Shown here one piece after another: positions 17,582 to 26,635 of a stretch of 64,000 nucleotides of DNA. The DNA lies in assembly GCF_000427645.1 (NCBI RefSeq), contig NZ_KE386571.1, positions 1,415,676 to 1,479,675 on the forward strand, given 5' to 3'. The DNA is from Sphingomonas phyllosphaerae FA2 (GTDB taxonomy: Bacteria; Pseudomonadota; Alphaproteobacteria; Sphingomonadales; Sphingomonadaceae). Position 1 is the stretch's first letter. Each line of letters begins with the position of its first letter. The notes below the pieces were generated by a model, which saw nothing but the letters and a program-made list of their open reading frames with translations, ran no database searches and was not told where the DNA came from. The translations under genes and the position numbers were made by a program.

Positions 17582-17660
17582 CGTACGGCACCGCCCGCCC
17601 GGACCGGGTGGAGGCGGTGCGGCGGCTTTCCATCCTGACGATCACCCACGCCGCTCTTTT
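17552..17660 (+). promoter_or_regulatory. Putative ribosome-mediated transcription attenuator of thrS
   Basis: Four mutually exclusive segments follow the Thr codons. Segment 1 (17552-17556 'ccggg') can pair with 17598-17602. Segment 2 (17588-17595 'gcaccgcc') pairs perfectly with segment 3 (17613-17620 'ggcggtgc'). Segment 3's end (17622-17626 'gcggc') pairs with segment 4 (17650-17654 'gccgc'), followed by TCTTTT. Stalling at Thr codons would cover segment 1, favour 2:3 and allow read-through. Translation to the stop at 17579-17581 would mask segment 2 and favour 3:4 termination. The terminator stem is short (5 bp), so folding needs testing. Confidence 0.5.
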
Positions 17661-17717
17661 CGTCGGGGCACGGCATCGCTAGGCCGTTGTCACGACTTTG
17701 TGCAGGAAGACCCTTCG

Positions 17718-19709
17718 ATGGAAATGCTCTCGATCACGCTGCCCGACGGTTCGGTCCGCGAGGTCGCGTCCGGCACCACCCCCGCCGACATCGCCGCCGC
17801 GATCGGGCCGGGGCTCGCCAAGGCGGCGATCGCGGCGCGCGTGGATGGCGAGTTGCGCGACCTCTCGCGCCCGCTGACGCAGGATGCGCGGCTGGCGCTG
17901 GTGACGCAGAAGGACGAGGTGGACGCGCTGGAACTGGCGCGGCACGACTTCGCGCACGTCATGGCCGAGGCGGTGCAGCACCTGTTCCCCGGCACGCAGA
18001 TCACTTTCGGCCCGGCGACCGACGATGGCTTCTACTACGACTTCGCGCCCAAGGACCGCCCGTTCACCGACGAGGACCTGCCCGCGATCGAAGCCGAGAT
18101 GCGCCGCATCATCGCCAAGAACGAGCCGTTCACGCGGGAGGTCTGGTCGCGCGAGCAGTTGATCGAGACGTGGCAGCGGCAGGGCGAGACGTTCAAGGCC
18201 GAATGGGCCGCCGAACTGCCCGACGGTGAGGAGCTGACGATCTATCGCCAAGGCGCGTGGCTAGACATGTGCCGCGGGCCGCACATGCCCTCGACCGGGC
18301 GGCTCGATTCCAATGCCTTCAAGCTGACGCGCGTATCGGGCGCCTATTGGCGCGGCGACCAGAAGAACGCGATGCTCAGCCGCGTCTATGGTACCGGCTG
18401 GCTCAACAAGAAGCAGCTCGACGCGCATCTGACGATGCTGGAGGAAGCCGCCAAGCGCGACCATCGCAAGATCGGCGCGGAGATGGATCTGTTCCACCTC
18501 CAGTCCGAAGCGCAGGGCTCGGTCTTCTGGCATCCCAAGGGCTATATCCTGTGGCGGCAGATGGAGGCGTATATGCGCCGCCGGCTCGACGCCGCCGATT
18601 ATGCCGAGGTCAAGACCCCGCAGCTGATGGACGCGCGGCAGTGGGAACAGTCGGGCCACTGGGGCAAGTATCGCGAGAACATGTTCGTCGTTCCCGACGA
18701 AATCCCGAATACCGAGGACGAGGGCGCGGTCATCTCGGGCGATGCCGATATGATGGCGCTGAAGCCGATGAATTGCCCGGCGCACGTCTTGATCTTCAAG
18801 CAGGGGATCAAATCGTATCGCGACCTGCCGATCCGCATGGCCGAGTTCGGCTGCTGCCACCGCAACGAGCCGCATGGTGCGCTGCACGGGATCATGCGCG
18901 TCCGCCAGTTCACGCAGGACGACGCGCATATCTTCGTGCGCGAGGACCAGCTGGTCGAGGAAGTGCGCAAGTTCTGCGAATTGCTCCACTCGGTCTATCA
19001 GGATCTGGGCTTTACCGATTATGCGGTGAAGCTGGCGCTGCGGCCCGAGAAGCGCTTCGGCTCGGATGAGATGTGGGACCGCTCCGAGCAGGAATTGCGC
19101 GACGCGGTGCAGGCGTCGAATCTGCCGCAGGAGATCAAGGACAAGTTCGAGGAGCTGCCCGGCGAAGGCGCCTTCTATGCGCCGAAGCTGGAATTCCATT
19201 TGACCGACGCGATCGGGCGGACGTGGCAGGTCGGGACGATCCAGTCCGACCGCGTGCTGCCCGACCGGCTCGACGCGAGCTATGTCGGCGAGGACGGCAA
19301 TCGCCATCGCCCGGTGATGCTGCACCGCGCGATCCTGGGCACGTTCGAGCGCTTCATCGGTATCCTGATCGAGCATCACGCCGGGCGCTTCCCGCTGTGG
19401 CTCTCGCCCGTGCAGGCGGTGGTGGCGACGATCGTCTCCGACGCCGACGATTATGCGCATGAGGTCGCGGCGAAGCTGCGCGCGGCGGGCATCCGGGTCG
19501 AGACTGACCTGCGCAACGAGAAGATCAACTACAAGGTGCGCGAGCATTCGGTCGCCAAGGTGCCGAACCTGCTGGTGGTCGGCAAGCGCGAGGCCGAGGA
19601 AGGCAAGGTCGCGCTGCGCCGGCTGGGCAGCCAGGCGCAGACCTTCCTGACGCTGGGCGAAGCGGTGCAGATGCTGCGCGACGAGGCCCGCGCGCCGGAC
19701 ATGCGCTGA
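17718..19709 (+). CDS. thrS: Threonyl-tRNA synthetase
   Basis: 663 residues. The domains in order are TGS (1-~60), the editing domain with '[11 protein letters not shown]' (~75) and 'DMCRGPHMP' (~184), the class II catalytic core (motif 1 around '[14 protein letters not shown]', motif 2 '[19 protein letters not shown]', motif 3 '[18 protein letters not shown]') and the C-terminal anticodon-binding domain. The zinc-site cysteine is in 'KPMNCPAH' (~350). It charges tRNA-Thr with threonine and hydrolyses Ser-tRNA-Thr. An AGGAAGA site lies 7 nt before the ATG at 17718; an in-frame GTG six codons upstream is less likely. Expression is probably controlled by the leader upstream. Confidence 0.97.
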   Translation: MEMLSITLPDGSVREVASGTTPADIAAAIGPGLAKAAIAARVDGELRDLSRPLTQDARLALVTQKDEVDALELARHDFAHVMAEAVQHLFPGTQITFGPATDDGFYYDFAPKDRPFTDEDLPAIEAEMRRIIAKNEPFTREVWSREQLIETWQRQGETFKAEWAAELPDGEELTIYRQGAWLDMCRGPHMPSTGRLDSNAFKLTRVSGAYWRGDQKNAMLSRVYGTGWLNKKQLDAHLTMLEEAAKRDHRKIGAEMDLFHLQSEAQGSVFWHPKGYILWRQMEAYMRRRLDAADYAEVKTPQLMDARQWEQSGHWGKYRENMFVVPDEIPNTEDEGAVISGDADMMALKPMNCPAHVLIFKQGIKSYRDLPIRMAEFGCCHRNEPHGALHGIMRVRQFTQDDAHIFVREDQLVEEVRKFCELLHSVYQDLGFTDYAVKLALRPEKRFGSDEMWDRSEQELRDAVQASNLPQEIKDKFEELPGEGAFYAPKLEFHLTDAIGRTWQVGTIQSDRVLPDRLDASYVGEDGNRHRPVMLHRAILGTFERFIGILIEHHAGRFPLWLSPVQAVVATIVSDADDYAHEVAAKLRAAGIRVETDLRNEKINYKVREHSVAKVPNLLVVGKREAEEGKVALRRLGSQAQTFLTLGEAVQMLRDEARAPDMR

Positions 19710-19769
19710 CGCTCGACGCCGTCGCTCCGCTCTCCTATGATGCACCTATATCATGGGAGGGCGGAGACG

Positions 19770-20090
19770 ATGCGTATCTTGCTTGCGGCGCTGGCGCTGA
19801 CAGTGCCCCCTCCCACGATGGCGCAGACGGGAATCAACGGACAAGTCGGCGGGGCCGGAGCGAGCGTCCACGACAATAACGGGCGCATCGATCGCGAACG
19901 CGCCGCCGGTCGGCTGTCGCGCAGCGATGCACGGCGCGCGAAGACCGAAAACGGCATCACCGACGATCTGGCGCGGCGTTATGGCGGCGACGGGCGGCTC
20001 ACCGACGCTGAGCAGGCCGAAATCACGAACCGCAACAATGCGATGCAAAGCATCCTCAACGCACCGGCACGTACCGGGCCGAAGCGCTGA
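19770..20090 (+). CDS. Small exported hypothetical protein
   Basis: 106 residues. 'MRILLAALALTVPPPTMAQ' is a signal peptide with likely cleavage after residue 19. The mature chain is short, polar and rich in R, D and N ('NNGRIDRERAAGRLSRSDARRAKTEN'), with an EF-hand-like spacing 'GRIDRERAAGRLS' and 'GDGRLTDAEQAEI' that recalls degenerate EF-hand proteins of sphingomonads. Calcium binding is possible but unproven. The ATG at 19770 is preceded by 'gggagggcggag'. It lies 60 bp after thrS and may be co-transcribed with it. Confidence 0.65.
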   Translation: MRILLAALALTVPPPTMAQTGINGQVGGAGASVHDNNGRIDRERAAGRLSRSDARRAKTENGITDDLARRYGGDGRLTDAEQAEITNRNNAMQSILNAPARTGPKR

Positions 20091-20137
20091 GCGGCAATCC
20101 TCCGCGATGAAGCGCGAGCCGAGCTTGCACTCTTAGG

Positions 20138-20287
20138 CCCTCTCCCCTCCGGGAAAAGGATTGAGTGAGGGTCAGGTGTCTCACCGAGAGCGCCCTCTCT
20201 GCGAAGCCTCTACCCCTCATCCCGGCCAGCATCGGGTGAACAGCAGGGGGCGCTGTTCACCCGATGCTCCCCGCGAGGGAGAGGGAG
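20138..20287. repeat. Type E repeat carrying a perfect 16-bp hairpin, upstream of infC
   Basis: It begins 'ccctctcccctccgggaaaa' and ends 'gcgagggagagggag', matching the copies at 29598 and 41739, with the shared internal 'tctcaccgagagcgccctc'. Unlike those copies it carries an extra perfect hairpin: 20229-20244 'gcatcgggtgaacagc' with 20252-20267 'gctgttcacccgatgc', loop 'agggggc'. Confidence 0.75.
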
Positions 20288-20290
20288 CTA

Positions 20291-20319
20291 TTCCAAAACG
20301 CGAACGGATGCCCTATATT
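20291..20319 (+). promoter_or_regulatory. infC: Possible infC promoter
   Basis: TATATT at 20314-20319 is a good -10 candidate; TTCCAA at 20291-20296 is a weak -35 at 17-bp spacing. It would give a leader of about 25 nt before the infC start and place the type E repeat upstream of the transcript. Confidence 0.35.
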
Positions 20320-20349
20320 GAGGGGGTAATCACCACAGGAGCAATACCC

Positions 20350-20895
20350 ATACGTCCTCCCATGATGCGCCGGCCAAACCAGGCGCCGCCGATGAACGGC
20401 CCGCGGTTCAATGAGTGGATCCAGAGCCCCAAGGTCCGCGTGATCGATCACGAGGGAGAGAACCTTGGCGTGATGTACACGCGCGAGGCGATGGAGCAGG
20501 CGCGCGAGGTCGGGCTCGACCTGGTCGAAGTGTCGCCCAACGCCGATCCGCCCGTCGCGAAGTTCCTGGACGTCGGCAAGTTCAAGTACGAGGCGCAGAA
20601 GAAGGCGAACCTCGCCCGCAAGTCGCAGAAGACGCAGGAGATCAAGGAGATCAAAATGCGTCCGAACATCGACGACCACGATTACGACACCAAGATGAAG
20701 AAGGTCGCCGAGTTCATCGAGGAAGGCGACAAGGTGAAGGTCACGATGCGGTTCCGCGGTCGCGAGCTGAGCCACGGCCAGCTCGGCATGAACGTGCTGC
20801 AGCGAGTCGCCGAGCAGGTGCAGGAAATTGCCAAGGTGGAAGCCTATCCGCGCATGGAAGGCCGCCAGATGCTGATGGTGCTCGCGCCCAAGTAA
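20350..20895 (+). CDS. infC: Translation initiation factor IF-3
   Basis: About 181 residues. The N domain ('[25 protein letters not shown]'), the helical lysine-rich linker and the C domain ending '[18 protein letters not shown]' are all canonical. IF-3 binds the 30S subunit, checks start codons and prevents 70S association. An AGGAG at 20337-20341 is spaced 8 nt from an ATA at 20350-20352; the first plausible in-frame ATG (20362) is 20 nt from that site. I therefore propose an AUA start, consistent with known IF-3 autocontrol at non-AUG starts (AUU in E. coli). Downstream rpmI-rplT, usual neighbours, are absent here. Confidence 0.93.
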   Translation: MRPPMMRRPNQAPPMNGPRFNEWIQSPKVRVIDHEGENLGVMYTREAMEQAREVGLDLVEVSPNADPPVAKFLDVGKFKYEAQKKANLARKSQKTQEIKEIKMRPNIDDHDYDTKMKKVAEFIEEGDKVKVTMRFRGRELSHGQLGMNVLQRVAEQVQEIAKVEAYPRMEGRQMLMVLAPK

Positions 20896-20926
20896 CCGCG
20901 CCGGATTATCCAGCCTGCCGTAACGT

Positions 20927-20961
20927 CCGCCGCGCGTGATCCGCGCGGCGGCGTTGTATTT
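20927..20961 (+). terminator. Rho-independent terminator of infC
   Basis: A perfect 10-bp GC stem, 'ccgccgcgcg' 20927-20936 with 'cgcgcggcgg' 20942-20951 and loop tgatc, is followed by 'cgttgtatttgt'. It lies about 30 bp after the infC stop codon. Confidence 0.75.
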
Positions 20962-21090
20962 GTCGGACAGTGTTTTCAAAAATCGCCGGCCGATCTTGTA
21001 AAATGGCTGGACGCAGGCGGCTTCTGCGTTACGCTCGCCCGATACCGAACCTTCAAAGAGTTCGGATGACATTGGGAGAGAGATAGCGCC

Positions 21091-23904
21091 ATGCGTCTTA
21101 CCGCCACCCTTCTGTCCACCGCCGCCGCGGTGCTGGCGCTGCCGGCCCTGGCGCAGGACCAGACGAGCCCCGTCACCACCAACGCCGCTGTCGCCGGACA
21201 GAGCGACACCGCCGCCGCGCAATCCGGCGACACCGAAATGCTCAACGCCGGTGACATCGTCGTGACCGCCACCCGCCGCGCCGAGCGGCTGGCCGACGTG
21301 CCGATCTCGATCAACGCGGTCAGCCAGGCCGCCTTGCAGAACTCCGGCGCGACCGACATCCGCCAGCTTGCACAGCTTGCGCCGTCGCTGAACGTGTCGT
21401 CGACCGGGTCGGAGGCGAACGCCTCGGCGCGCGTCCGCGGCATCGGTACGGTCGGGGACAATCCGGGGCTCGAAAGCTCGGTCACGGTGTTCATCGACGG
21501 CGTCTATCGCAGCCGGACGGGGTCGGGGCTCAACGATCTTGGCGAGGTCGACCGGGTCGAGGTGCTGCGCGGGCCGCAGGGCACGCTGTCCGGGCGCAAC
21601 TCCTCGGCGGGCGCGATCAACATCTATACCAAAGCGCCGTCGTTCGACTTCGGCGGCTATGCCGAGGGCACGTACGGCAATTATGATTTCTACCGTGTCG
21701 CGGGGGCGATCACCGGGCCGATCGTCAAGGACCTGCTGGCGTTCCGCATCGATGGCGTCGCGTCCAAGCGCGACGGCTTCTACAAGGATGTCGTCAACGA
21801 CACCGACTATAACAACCGCAATCGCTGGTTCGTGCGCGGTCAGTTGCTGCTCGAACCCTCGCCCGATTTCTCGGTGCGACTGATCGGCGATTATACATGG
21901 CGCAACGAGAAATGTTGCGGGGCGGTCTATGTCGATACGCGCGAGAAGACCGATCCGACGCCGGGTGTACCGGGCGATTATGCGATCAACCCGGCGGGCA
22001 ATCGCATCGTCAGCGTGATGCAGCAGGTGGCCGCGCTGCGCGGCTATCCGGCGGGCAGCGTCTTCCCGGCCGGCAACGATCCCTACAGCCGCCGCATCGC
22101 CTTTACGCCGGGACGTGCTTATTCGAACGTCACCAAGGATTATGGCGGGTCGGGGCAGATCGACTGGAATCTGGGCAGCGCTGCGCTGACATCGATCACG
22201 GCGTACCGCGAGTATAAGTCGGACGGCGCGAACGACATCGACGCCAATGTGCTCGACATCGGCTACCGTCCGAACGACGGCAACAACTATCGGCGATTCC
22301 ATACCTTCACGCAGGAGCTGCGGCTGAACGGCGAGGCGTTCGGTGACAGGCTCAACTGGTTGATCGGCGGCTTCTTCAGCAACGAGGATCTGCAGGTCGT
22401 CGACAATCTGAAGTTCGGGCGCGATTACGGGGCGTTCGCGGCCTGCCGGATCGTCGCGACGATCAATCCCAATGCGGCATTGCGGAACCCGGCCAACCCG
22501 GGCTGCTTGAGCGCGGCGGGGTCGGCGATCCTGCAGGGGCAGGTGCCGGGCACGACCGCGGCGTTCGGGGCCGCAACCCCGATCGTGCTGGGCAGCATCC
22601 GCCTGCTATCGACGCTCAACGACCTGGGCACGACGCGCGACGTCTATAACCAGAATAGCAAGAGCTTCGCGGTCTTCACCCACAACATCTTCCGGCTGAC
22701 CGATCGACTATCGTTGACCGCAGGCCTGCGCTGGACGCGCGAGCAGAAGGACTTCGATGCCACGTTCGGCAACAACAACACCGTCTGTCCGCAGGTGCAG
22801 GCGTTGCTGGGCGCGGGGCCGGGCGGCAATCTGTTCAACAACGCGCAATTGGCGGCGCTGACCCGCGGGATCGCTACCCTCGCCTGCACCGGCAATTCGT
22901 CCAGCGCACTCAACGGGCGCACGATCGACGACAAGCTGCGCGAGAATCAGGTGACCGGCACTGCGGTGCTGAGCTGGAAGCCGACCGACCGGTTGATGAC
23001 CTATGCCAGCTATTCGCGCGGCTACAAGGCGGGCGGGTACAACCTCGACCGTTCCGATCTGGGCGATGCCTATACGGCCGCGACGATCGCCAATATCAAT
23101 GGCAGCCGACTGCGCTTCGATCCCGAGACGGTCAATGCCTATGAGGTCGGGCTGAAATATTCGAGCCGGCAGTTCACCTTCAACCTCGCCGGCTTCCGGT
23201 CCGAGTTCAAGAACTTCCAGCTCAATACCTTCAATGGCACCAATTATGTCGTTGAGAATATCGGCTCCTGCTCGGACGGACTGAACGGGGCGGATCGTGA
23301 CAATTCGCTGGCGACCGGCGCGTGCACCGGCGACGTCCGCTACGGCGTGGTCAGCCAGGGGTTCGAGGCGGAGGCGGGATTCTATCCGGCCGACCATCTT
23401 GCGATCAACATGGGCTATACGTTCGCCGACACGAAGTATCGCCGTAATCTGGTCGGTTCGGACGCGGGCGCGGCGCTCGATCCGGCGCTGTTCCTGCTAT
23501 CGGGATCGCAGATGTCGAATGCGCCGCGCAACGTCATCACCACCTCGGTGAGCTGGAACCCGCCGATCGGCAGCAGCGGCATGTCGGCGCTGTTCTACGT
23601 CGACCAGCGCACGGTGTCCGATTACAATACCGGCTCCGACCTGTTCATCGAGAAGGAGCAGGACGGCTTCACGTTGCTCAACGCGCGCATTGGGTTGCGC
23701 GGCAATCAGGATCGCTGGGCGATCGAGGTCTGGGCGCAGAATCTTCTCGACACCGAATATCAGCAGGTGGCGTTCAACGCGCCGTTTCAGGGGGCGGGCA
23801 GCCAGCAGCAGGTGCAGGCGTTCGGCGGGGTCGGCAACCAGCTGTTCGCGTCGTTCCTGGCCGAGCCGCGGACTTATGGGTTGACGCTGCGGACGCGGTT
23901 TTAA
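21091..23904 (+). CDS. TonB-dependent outer-membrane receptor
   Basis: 937 residues. The signal peptide 'LLSTAAAVLALPALAQ' is cleaved near residue 22. A TonB box 'DIVVTATRR' starts near 55, then comes a plug typical of the siderophore/B12-like class ('ERLADVPISINAVS', 'RVRGIGTVGDNPGLESSVTVFIDGVYRSRTGS', 'VDRVEVLRGPQGTLSGRNSSAGAINIYTK'). The beta barrel closes with '..PRTYGLTLRTRF', the C-terminal phenylalanine recognised for outer-membrane insertion. The 'NSSAGAINI' plug type is very common in sphingomonads. The ligand is unknown and there is no linked regulator or inner-membrane transporter. Confidence 0.94.
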   Translation: MRLTATLLSTAAAVLALPALAQDQTSPVTTNAAVAGQSDTAAAQSGDTEMLNAGDIVVTATRRAERLADVPISINAVSQAALQNSGATDIRQLAQLAPSLNVSSTGSEANASARVRGIGTVGDNPGLESSVTVFIDGVYRSRTGSGLNDLGEVDRVEVLRGPQGTLSGRNSSAGAINIYTKAPSFDFGGYAEGTYGNYDFYRVAGAITGPIVKDLLAFRIDGVASKRDGFYKDVVNDTDYNNRNRWFVRGQLLLEPSPDFSVRLIGDYTWRNEKCCGAVYVDTREKTDPTPGVPGDYAINPAGNRIVSVMQQVAALRGYPAGSVFPAGNDPYSRRIAFTPGRAYSNVTKDYGGSGQIDWNLGSAALTSITAYREYKSDGANDIDANVLDIGYRPNDGNNYRRFHTFTQELRLNGEAFGDRLNWLIGGFFSNEDLQVVDNLKFGRDYGAFAACRIVATINPNAALRNPANPGCLSAAGSAILQGQVPGTTAAFGAATPIVLGSIRLLSTLNDLGTTRDVYNQNSKSFAVFTHNIFRLTDRLSLTAGLRWTREQKDFDATFGNNNTVCPQVQALLGAGPGGNLFNNAQLAALTRGIATLACTGNSSSALNGRTIDDKLRENQVTGTAVLSWKPTDRLMTYASYSRGYKAGGYNLDRSDLGDAYTAATIANINGSRLRFDPETVNAYEVGLKYSSRQFTFNLAGFRSEFKNFQLNTFNGTNYVVENIGSCSDGLNGADRDNSLATGACTGDVRYGVVSQGFEAEAGFYPADHLAINMGYTFADTKYRRNLVGSDAGAALDPALFLLSGSQMSNAPRNVITTSVSWNPPIGSSGMSALFYVDQRTVSDYNTGSDLFIEKEQDGFTLLNARIGLRGNQDRWAIEVWAQNLLDTEYQQVAFNAPFQGAGSQQQVQAFGGVGNQLFASFLAEPRTYGLTLRTRF

Positions 23905-23911
23905 CCTCAAT

Positions 23912-24004
23912 CGTCACCCCGGCGGAGGCCGGGGTCCAGTGGCGGGCCGCTCGTTGTTATACGGCGACGTTCCCCAACTGGGCCCCGGCCTTCGCCGGGG
24001 TGAC
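23912..24004. repeat. Intergenic inverted repeat, type C
   Basis: Arms 'cgtcaccccggcggaggccg..' and '..ccccggccttcgccggggtg' flank a ~30-nt loop. It sits between the convergent TonB receptor and proS and probably folds in both transcripts. Confidence 0.8.
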
Positions 24005-24022
24005 AATATGGGTTGGTTAGCG

Positions 24023-25552
24023 TCAGTACGCGCGCCCGACCAGCACGCGCTCCACCGCGGTGTCGCCGGTGAAGATGCACGCGCCGTCCGCCGCCGCCTG
24101 CCCCATCGGTGCGTTGCGCAGCGTCAGCTTGAGCGCCTTCAGCCGCTCGACCACCGCGTCGAGACCCGCGCCGGTCGGGCGCGACCATTGCACCTCAAGC
24201 CAGCCGGGGTTCTTCGCGCCCTCGGCGAAATGCGCCTCGACCTGCGCCCAGTCACTGGCCGGCGCGATGTTCGCGTCCAGCCGCGCCCTGGCCTGATCGA
24301 ACAGCGTCTGCTGGATGTCGCCCAGTAGCGCCGCGACGCCGCCCGCAAAGCCGTCGCGCGCCACCGCGGCGCTGTCGAGCTTGCCGTCCTCGCGGTACAG
24401 GCGATCGCGACGGATCACCGAGATGTTGCCCGCCGCCATGTCGCGCCCGCCGACCTCGATCACGAGCGGTGCGCCCTTCTTGATCCAGCCCCAGCGCTTG
24501 TTCGTCGCCTTGACCGGCTTGAGGTCGAGCAGCGCGCGCACCGGCTCGCCGAACGCGCTCTCGGCGGCCAGTGCCTGCTGCAGTTCGCGGCAGTACGTCA
24601 CCAGCGCCCCGTCTTCGGGCGTGTCGCGGAGCATCGGGACGATCACCACCTGCCACGGCGCGACGCGCGGCGGCACGCGCAGCCCGTCGTCGTCGCCATG
24701 CACCATGATCAGCGCGCCGATCATCCGCGTCGAGACACCCCAGCTCGTCGTTTGCGCGTAATCGAGCTGCCCCTCGGCATTCTGGAAGCGGATGTTCTGC
24801 GCCTTGGCGAAATTGGTGCCGAGGAAATGCGAGGTACCGGCCTGGAGCGCCTTGCCGTCCTGCATCATCGCCTCGATCGACCAGGTGCCGACCGCGCCGG
24901 GGAAACGCTCGTTCTCGGGCTTCTCGCCGGCGATCACCGGCACCGCGACGCAATTCTCGGCGAAGTCGCGATAAACCTCGAGCATCTTGAGCGTTTCCTC
25001 GCGCGCCTCTTCGGCGGTGGCGTGCGCGGTATGCCCTTCCTGCCACAGGAACTCGGCGGTGCGCAGGAACATGCGGGTGCGCATCTCCCAGCGGACGACG
25101 TTCGCCCATTGGTTGATGAGCACCGGCAGGTCGCGCCACGACTGCACCCAGCGCGCAAAGGCATGGCCGATCACCGTCTCGCTGGTCGGGCGCACGACGA
25201 GCGGCTCCTCCAGCTTGGCGGCGGGATCGGGGACCAGACCGCCCTTCCCGTCCGCGATCAGGCGATGATGCGTGACGACCGCCATTTCCTTGGCGAAACC
25301 TTCGACATGGCTCGCTTCCTGCTCGAAATAGCTGAGCGGGATGAAGACCGGGAAATAGCAATTCTCATGGCCCGTCGCCTTGATGCGATCGTCGAGCAGC
25401 CGCTGGAATCGTTCCCAGATGCCATAGCCCCACGGCCGGATGACCATGCAGCCGCGCACGCCCGATTCCTCGGCCATATCGGCCTCGGTGATGACGGATT
25501 GATACCAGGCGGCGAAGTCGGCCTCGCGGGTGACGGGGAGCGCATGTTTCAT
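24023..25552 (-). CDS. proS: Prolyl-tRNA synthetase, archaeal/eukaryotic type
   Basis: 509 residues. The N terminus 'ADMAEESGVRGCMVIRPWGYGIWERFQ' and class II motif 2 'RTAEFLWQEGHTAHATAEEA' are signatures of the archaeal/eukaryotic-like ProRS class, not of the bacterial class with its inserted editing domain, nor of the short bacterial form common in alphaproteobacteria. Motif 3 lies in 'TTSWGVSTRMIGALIMVHGD'. The C terminus carries the anticodon-binding domain and the extra C-terminal module typical of this class. It charges tRNA-Pro. The gene is divergent from a DMT transporter, with no obvious leader peptide upstream. Confidence 0.95.
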   Translation of the reverse strand: MKHALPVTREADFAAWYQSVITEADMAEESGVRGCMVIRPWGYGIWERFQRLLDDRIKATGHENCYFPVFIPLSYFEQEASHVEGFAKEMAVVTHHRLIADGKGGLVPDPAAKLEEPLVVRPTSETVIGHAFARWVQSWRDLPVLINQWANVVRWEMRTRMFLRTAEFLWQEGHTAHATAEEAREETLKMLEVYRDFAENCVAVPVIAGEKPENERFPGAVGTWSIEAMMQDGKALQAGTSHFLGTNFAKAQNIRFQNAEGQLDYAQTTSWGVSTRMIGALIMVHGDDDGLRVPPRVAPWQVVIVPMLRDTPEDGALVTYCRELQQALAAESAFGEPVRALLDLKPVKATNKRWGWIKKGAPLVIEVGGRDMAAGNISVIRRDRLYREDGKLDSAAVARDGFAGGVAALLGDIQQTLFDQARARLDANIAPASDWAQVEAHFAEGAKNPGWLEVQWSRPTGAGLDAVVERLKALKLTLRNAPMGQAAADGACIFTGDTAVERVLVGRAY

Positions 25553-25640
25553 GCGCGCGGCGATAGCGGCAAAAGCGCCCGCTCGCCAAGCGGCAACGCG
25601 CGGGGTTCCTTTGGCGGAGTGCGACGGTTAGGGACGACCT

Positions 25641-26540
25641 ATGTCGGGTGATCGCGTCCTGAAGGGCATCGCCCTGCGCCTGCTGGCGATTTTCTTCCTC
25701 TCCACCATGTCGGCGCTGGTGAAACTCGCCGAAACGCGCGGCGCTTCGCTGCCCGAGACGATGTTCTGGCGACAGGCCTGCGCGTTGCCGGTGGTGCTGG
25801 GGTTCGTCGCGGCGACCCGCGGGTTGGGGTCGCTCCGCACGACGCGGATCAAGGGGCATTTGGCGCGGTCGTTGGTCGGGGTGGTCGGGATGGTGTTCAC
25901 GTTCGGCGCGGTGCTGTTGTTGCCGCTCGCCGAGGCGACGACCTTCCAGTTCACGGTGCCGATCTTCGCGACGATCCTCGGCGCATTGGTGCTGGGCGAG
26001 CGGACCGGCGTGCAGCGCTGGGGTGCGGTGCTGGTCGGGTTCGCCGGCGTGCTGATCGTCGCGCAGCCGGGCAGTGGCACGCATGTGCCGCTGTTCGGGG
26101 CCATCGTCGGGCTGCTGGCGGCGTTGTTCGTCGCGCTGGTCGCGATCCTGCTGCGGCAATTGCGCGACGAGCCGTCGGGGACGACGGTGTTCTGGTTTTC
26201 AGTGCTGACGCTGCCGCTGATCGCGGTGCCCTATGCGTTTCACCTGAAGGCACATGATCCGCTGACGTGGCTGAACCTCGCGGCAATCGGGCTGGTCGGC
26301 GGGTGCGGGCAACTGGCGCTGACCGGCGCGGCGAAGCTGGCGCCGGTGACGACGGTGGTGCCGATGGACTATTCGGGGCTGATCTGGGCGACGCTCTACG
26401 GCTGGCTGCTGTTCGGGGTGCTGCCGAGCACGATGACGTGGGTCGGCGCGCCGGTGATTATCGCGAGCGGGCTGTTCATCGTCTGGCGTGAACAGCGGCT
26501 GGGGAAGCAGCAGACGGTGACCGCCGCGCCGGAGGATTGA
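25641..26540 (+). CDS. EamA/DMT-family membrane transporter
   Basis: 299 residues with about ten hydrophobic segments in two EamA repeats (roughly 10-140 and 150-285). The first repeat has 'FFLSTMSALVKLAETRGASLPETMFWRQACALPVV' and 'ATTFQFTVPIFATILGALVLGERTG', the classic end-of-repeat 'LGE' motif; the second ends 'DYSGLIWATLYGWLLFGVLP'. It is an inner-membrane drug/metabolite transporter; substrates range from amino acids to nucleotide sugars and cannot be told here. The C terminus is cytosolic and charged. Confidence 0.9.
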   Translation: MSGDRVLKGIALRLLAIFFLSTMSALVKLAETRGASLPETMFWRQACALPVVLGFVAATRGLGSLRTTRIKGHLARSLVGVVGMVFTFGAVLLLPLAEATTFQFTVPIFATILGALVLGERTGVQRWGAVLVGFAGVLIVAQPGSGTHVPLFGAIVGLLAALFVALVAILLRQLRDEPSGTTVFWFSVLTLPLIAVPYAFHLKAHDPLTWLNLAAIGLVGGCGQLALTGAAKLAPVTTVVPMDYSGLIWATLYGWLLFGVLPSTMTWVGAPVIIASGLFIVWREQRLGKQQTVTAAPED

Positions 26541-26549
26541 GCAGCTTTA

Positions 26550-26626
26550 CGTCATTGCGAGCGTAGCGAAGCAATCCAGGGCCGGACCAGGACGCTCTGG
26601 ATTGCTTCGCTACGCTCGCAATGACG
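26550..26626. repeat. Intergenic inverted repeat, type A (inverted orientation)
   Basis: Arms 'cgtcattgcgagcgtagcga' and '..gctacgctcgcaatgacg'. Its loop 'gccggaccaggacgctct' is the reverse complement of the loop type seen at 13288, so this copy is inserted the other way round. It lies between convergent genes. Confidence 0.9.
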
Positions 26627-26635
26627 GTCCGGCGT

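Noticed and set aside
17473-17682. 69-codon plus-strand frame overlapping the thrS leader
   Set aside because: It is in a different frame from the Thr-rich ORF, lacks a ribosome-binding site and covers the attenuator stems.
20161-20349. N-terminal extension of IF-3 (63 more residues)
   Set aside because: The extension is encoded by the type E repeat and hairpin and has no counterpart in IF-3; the SD at 20337 points to a start at 20350.
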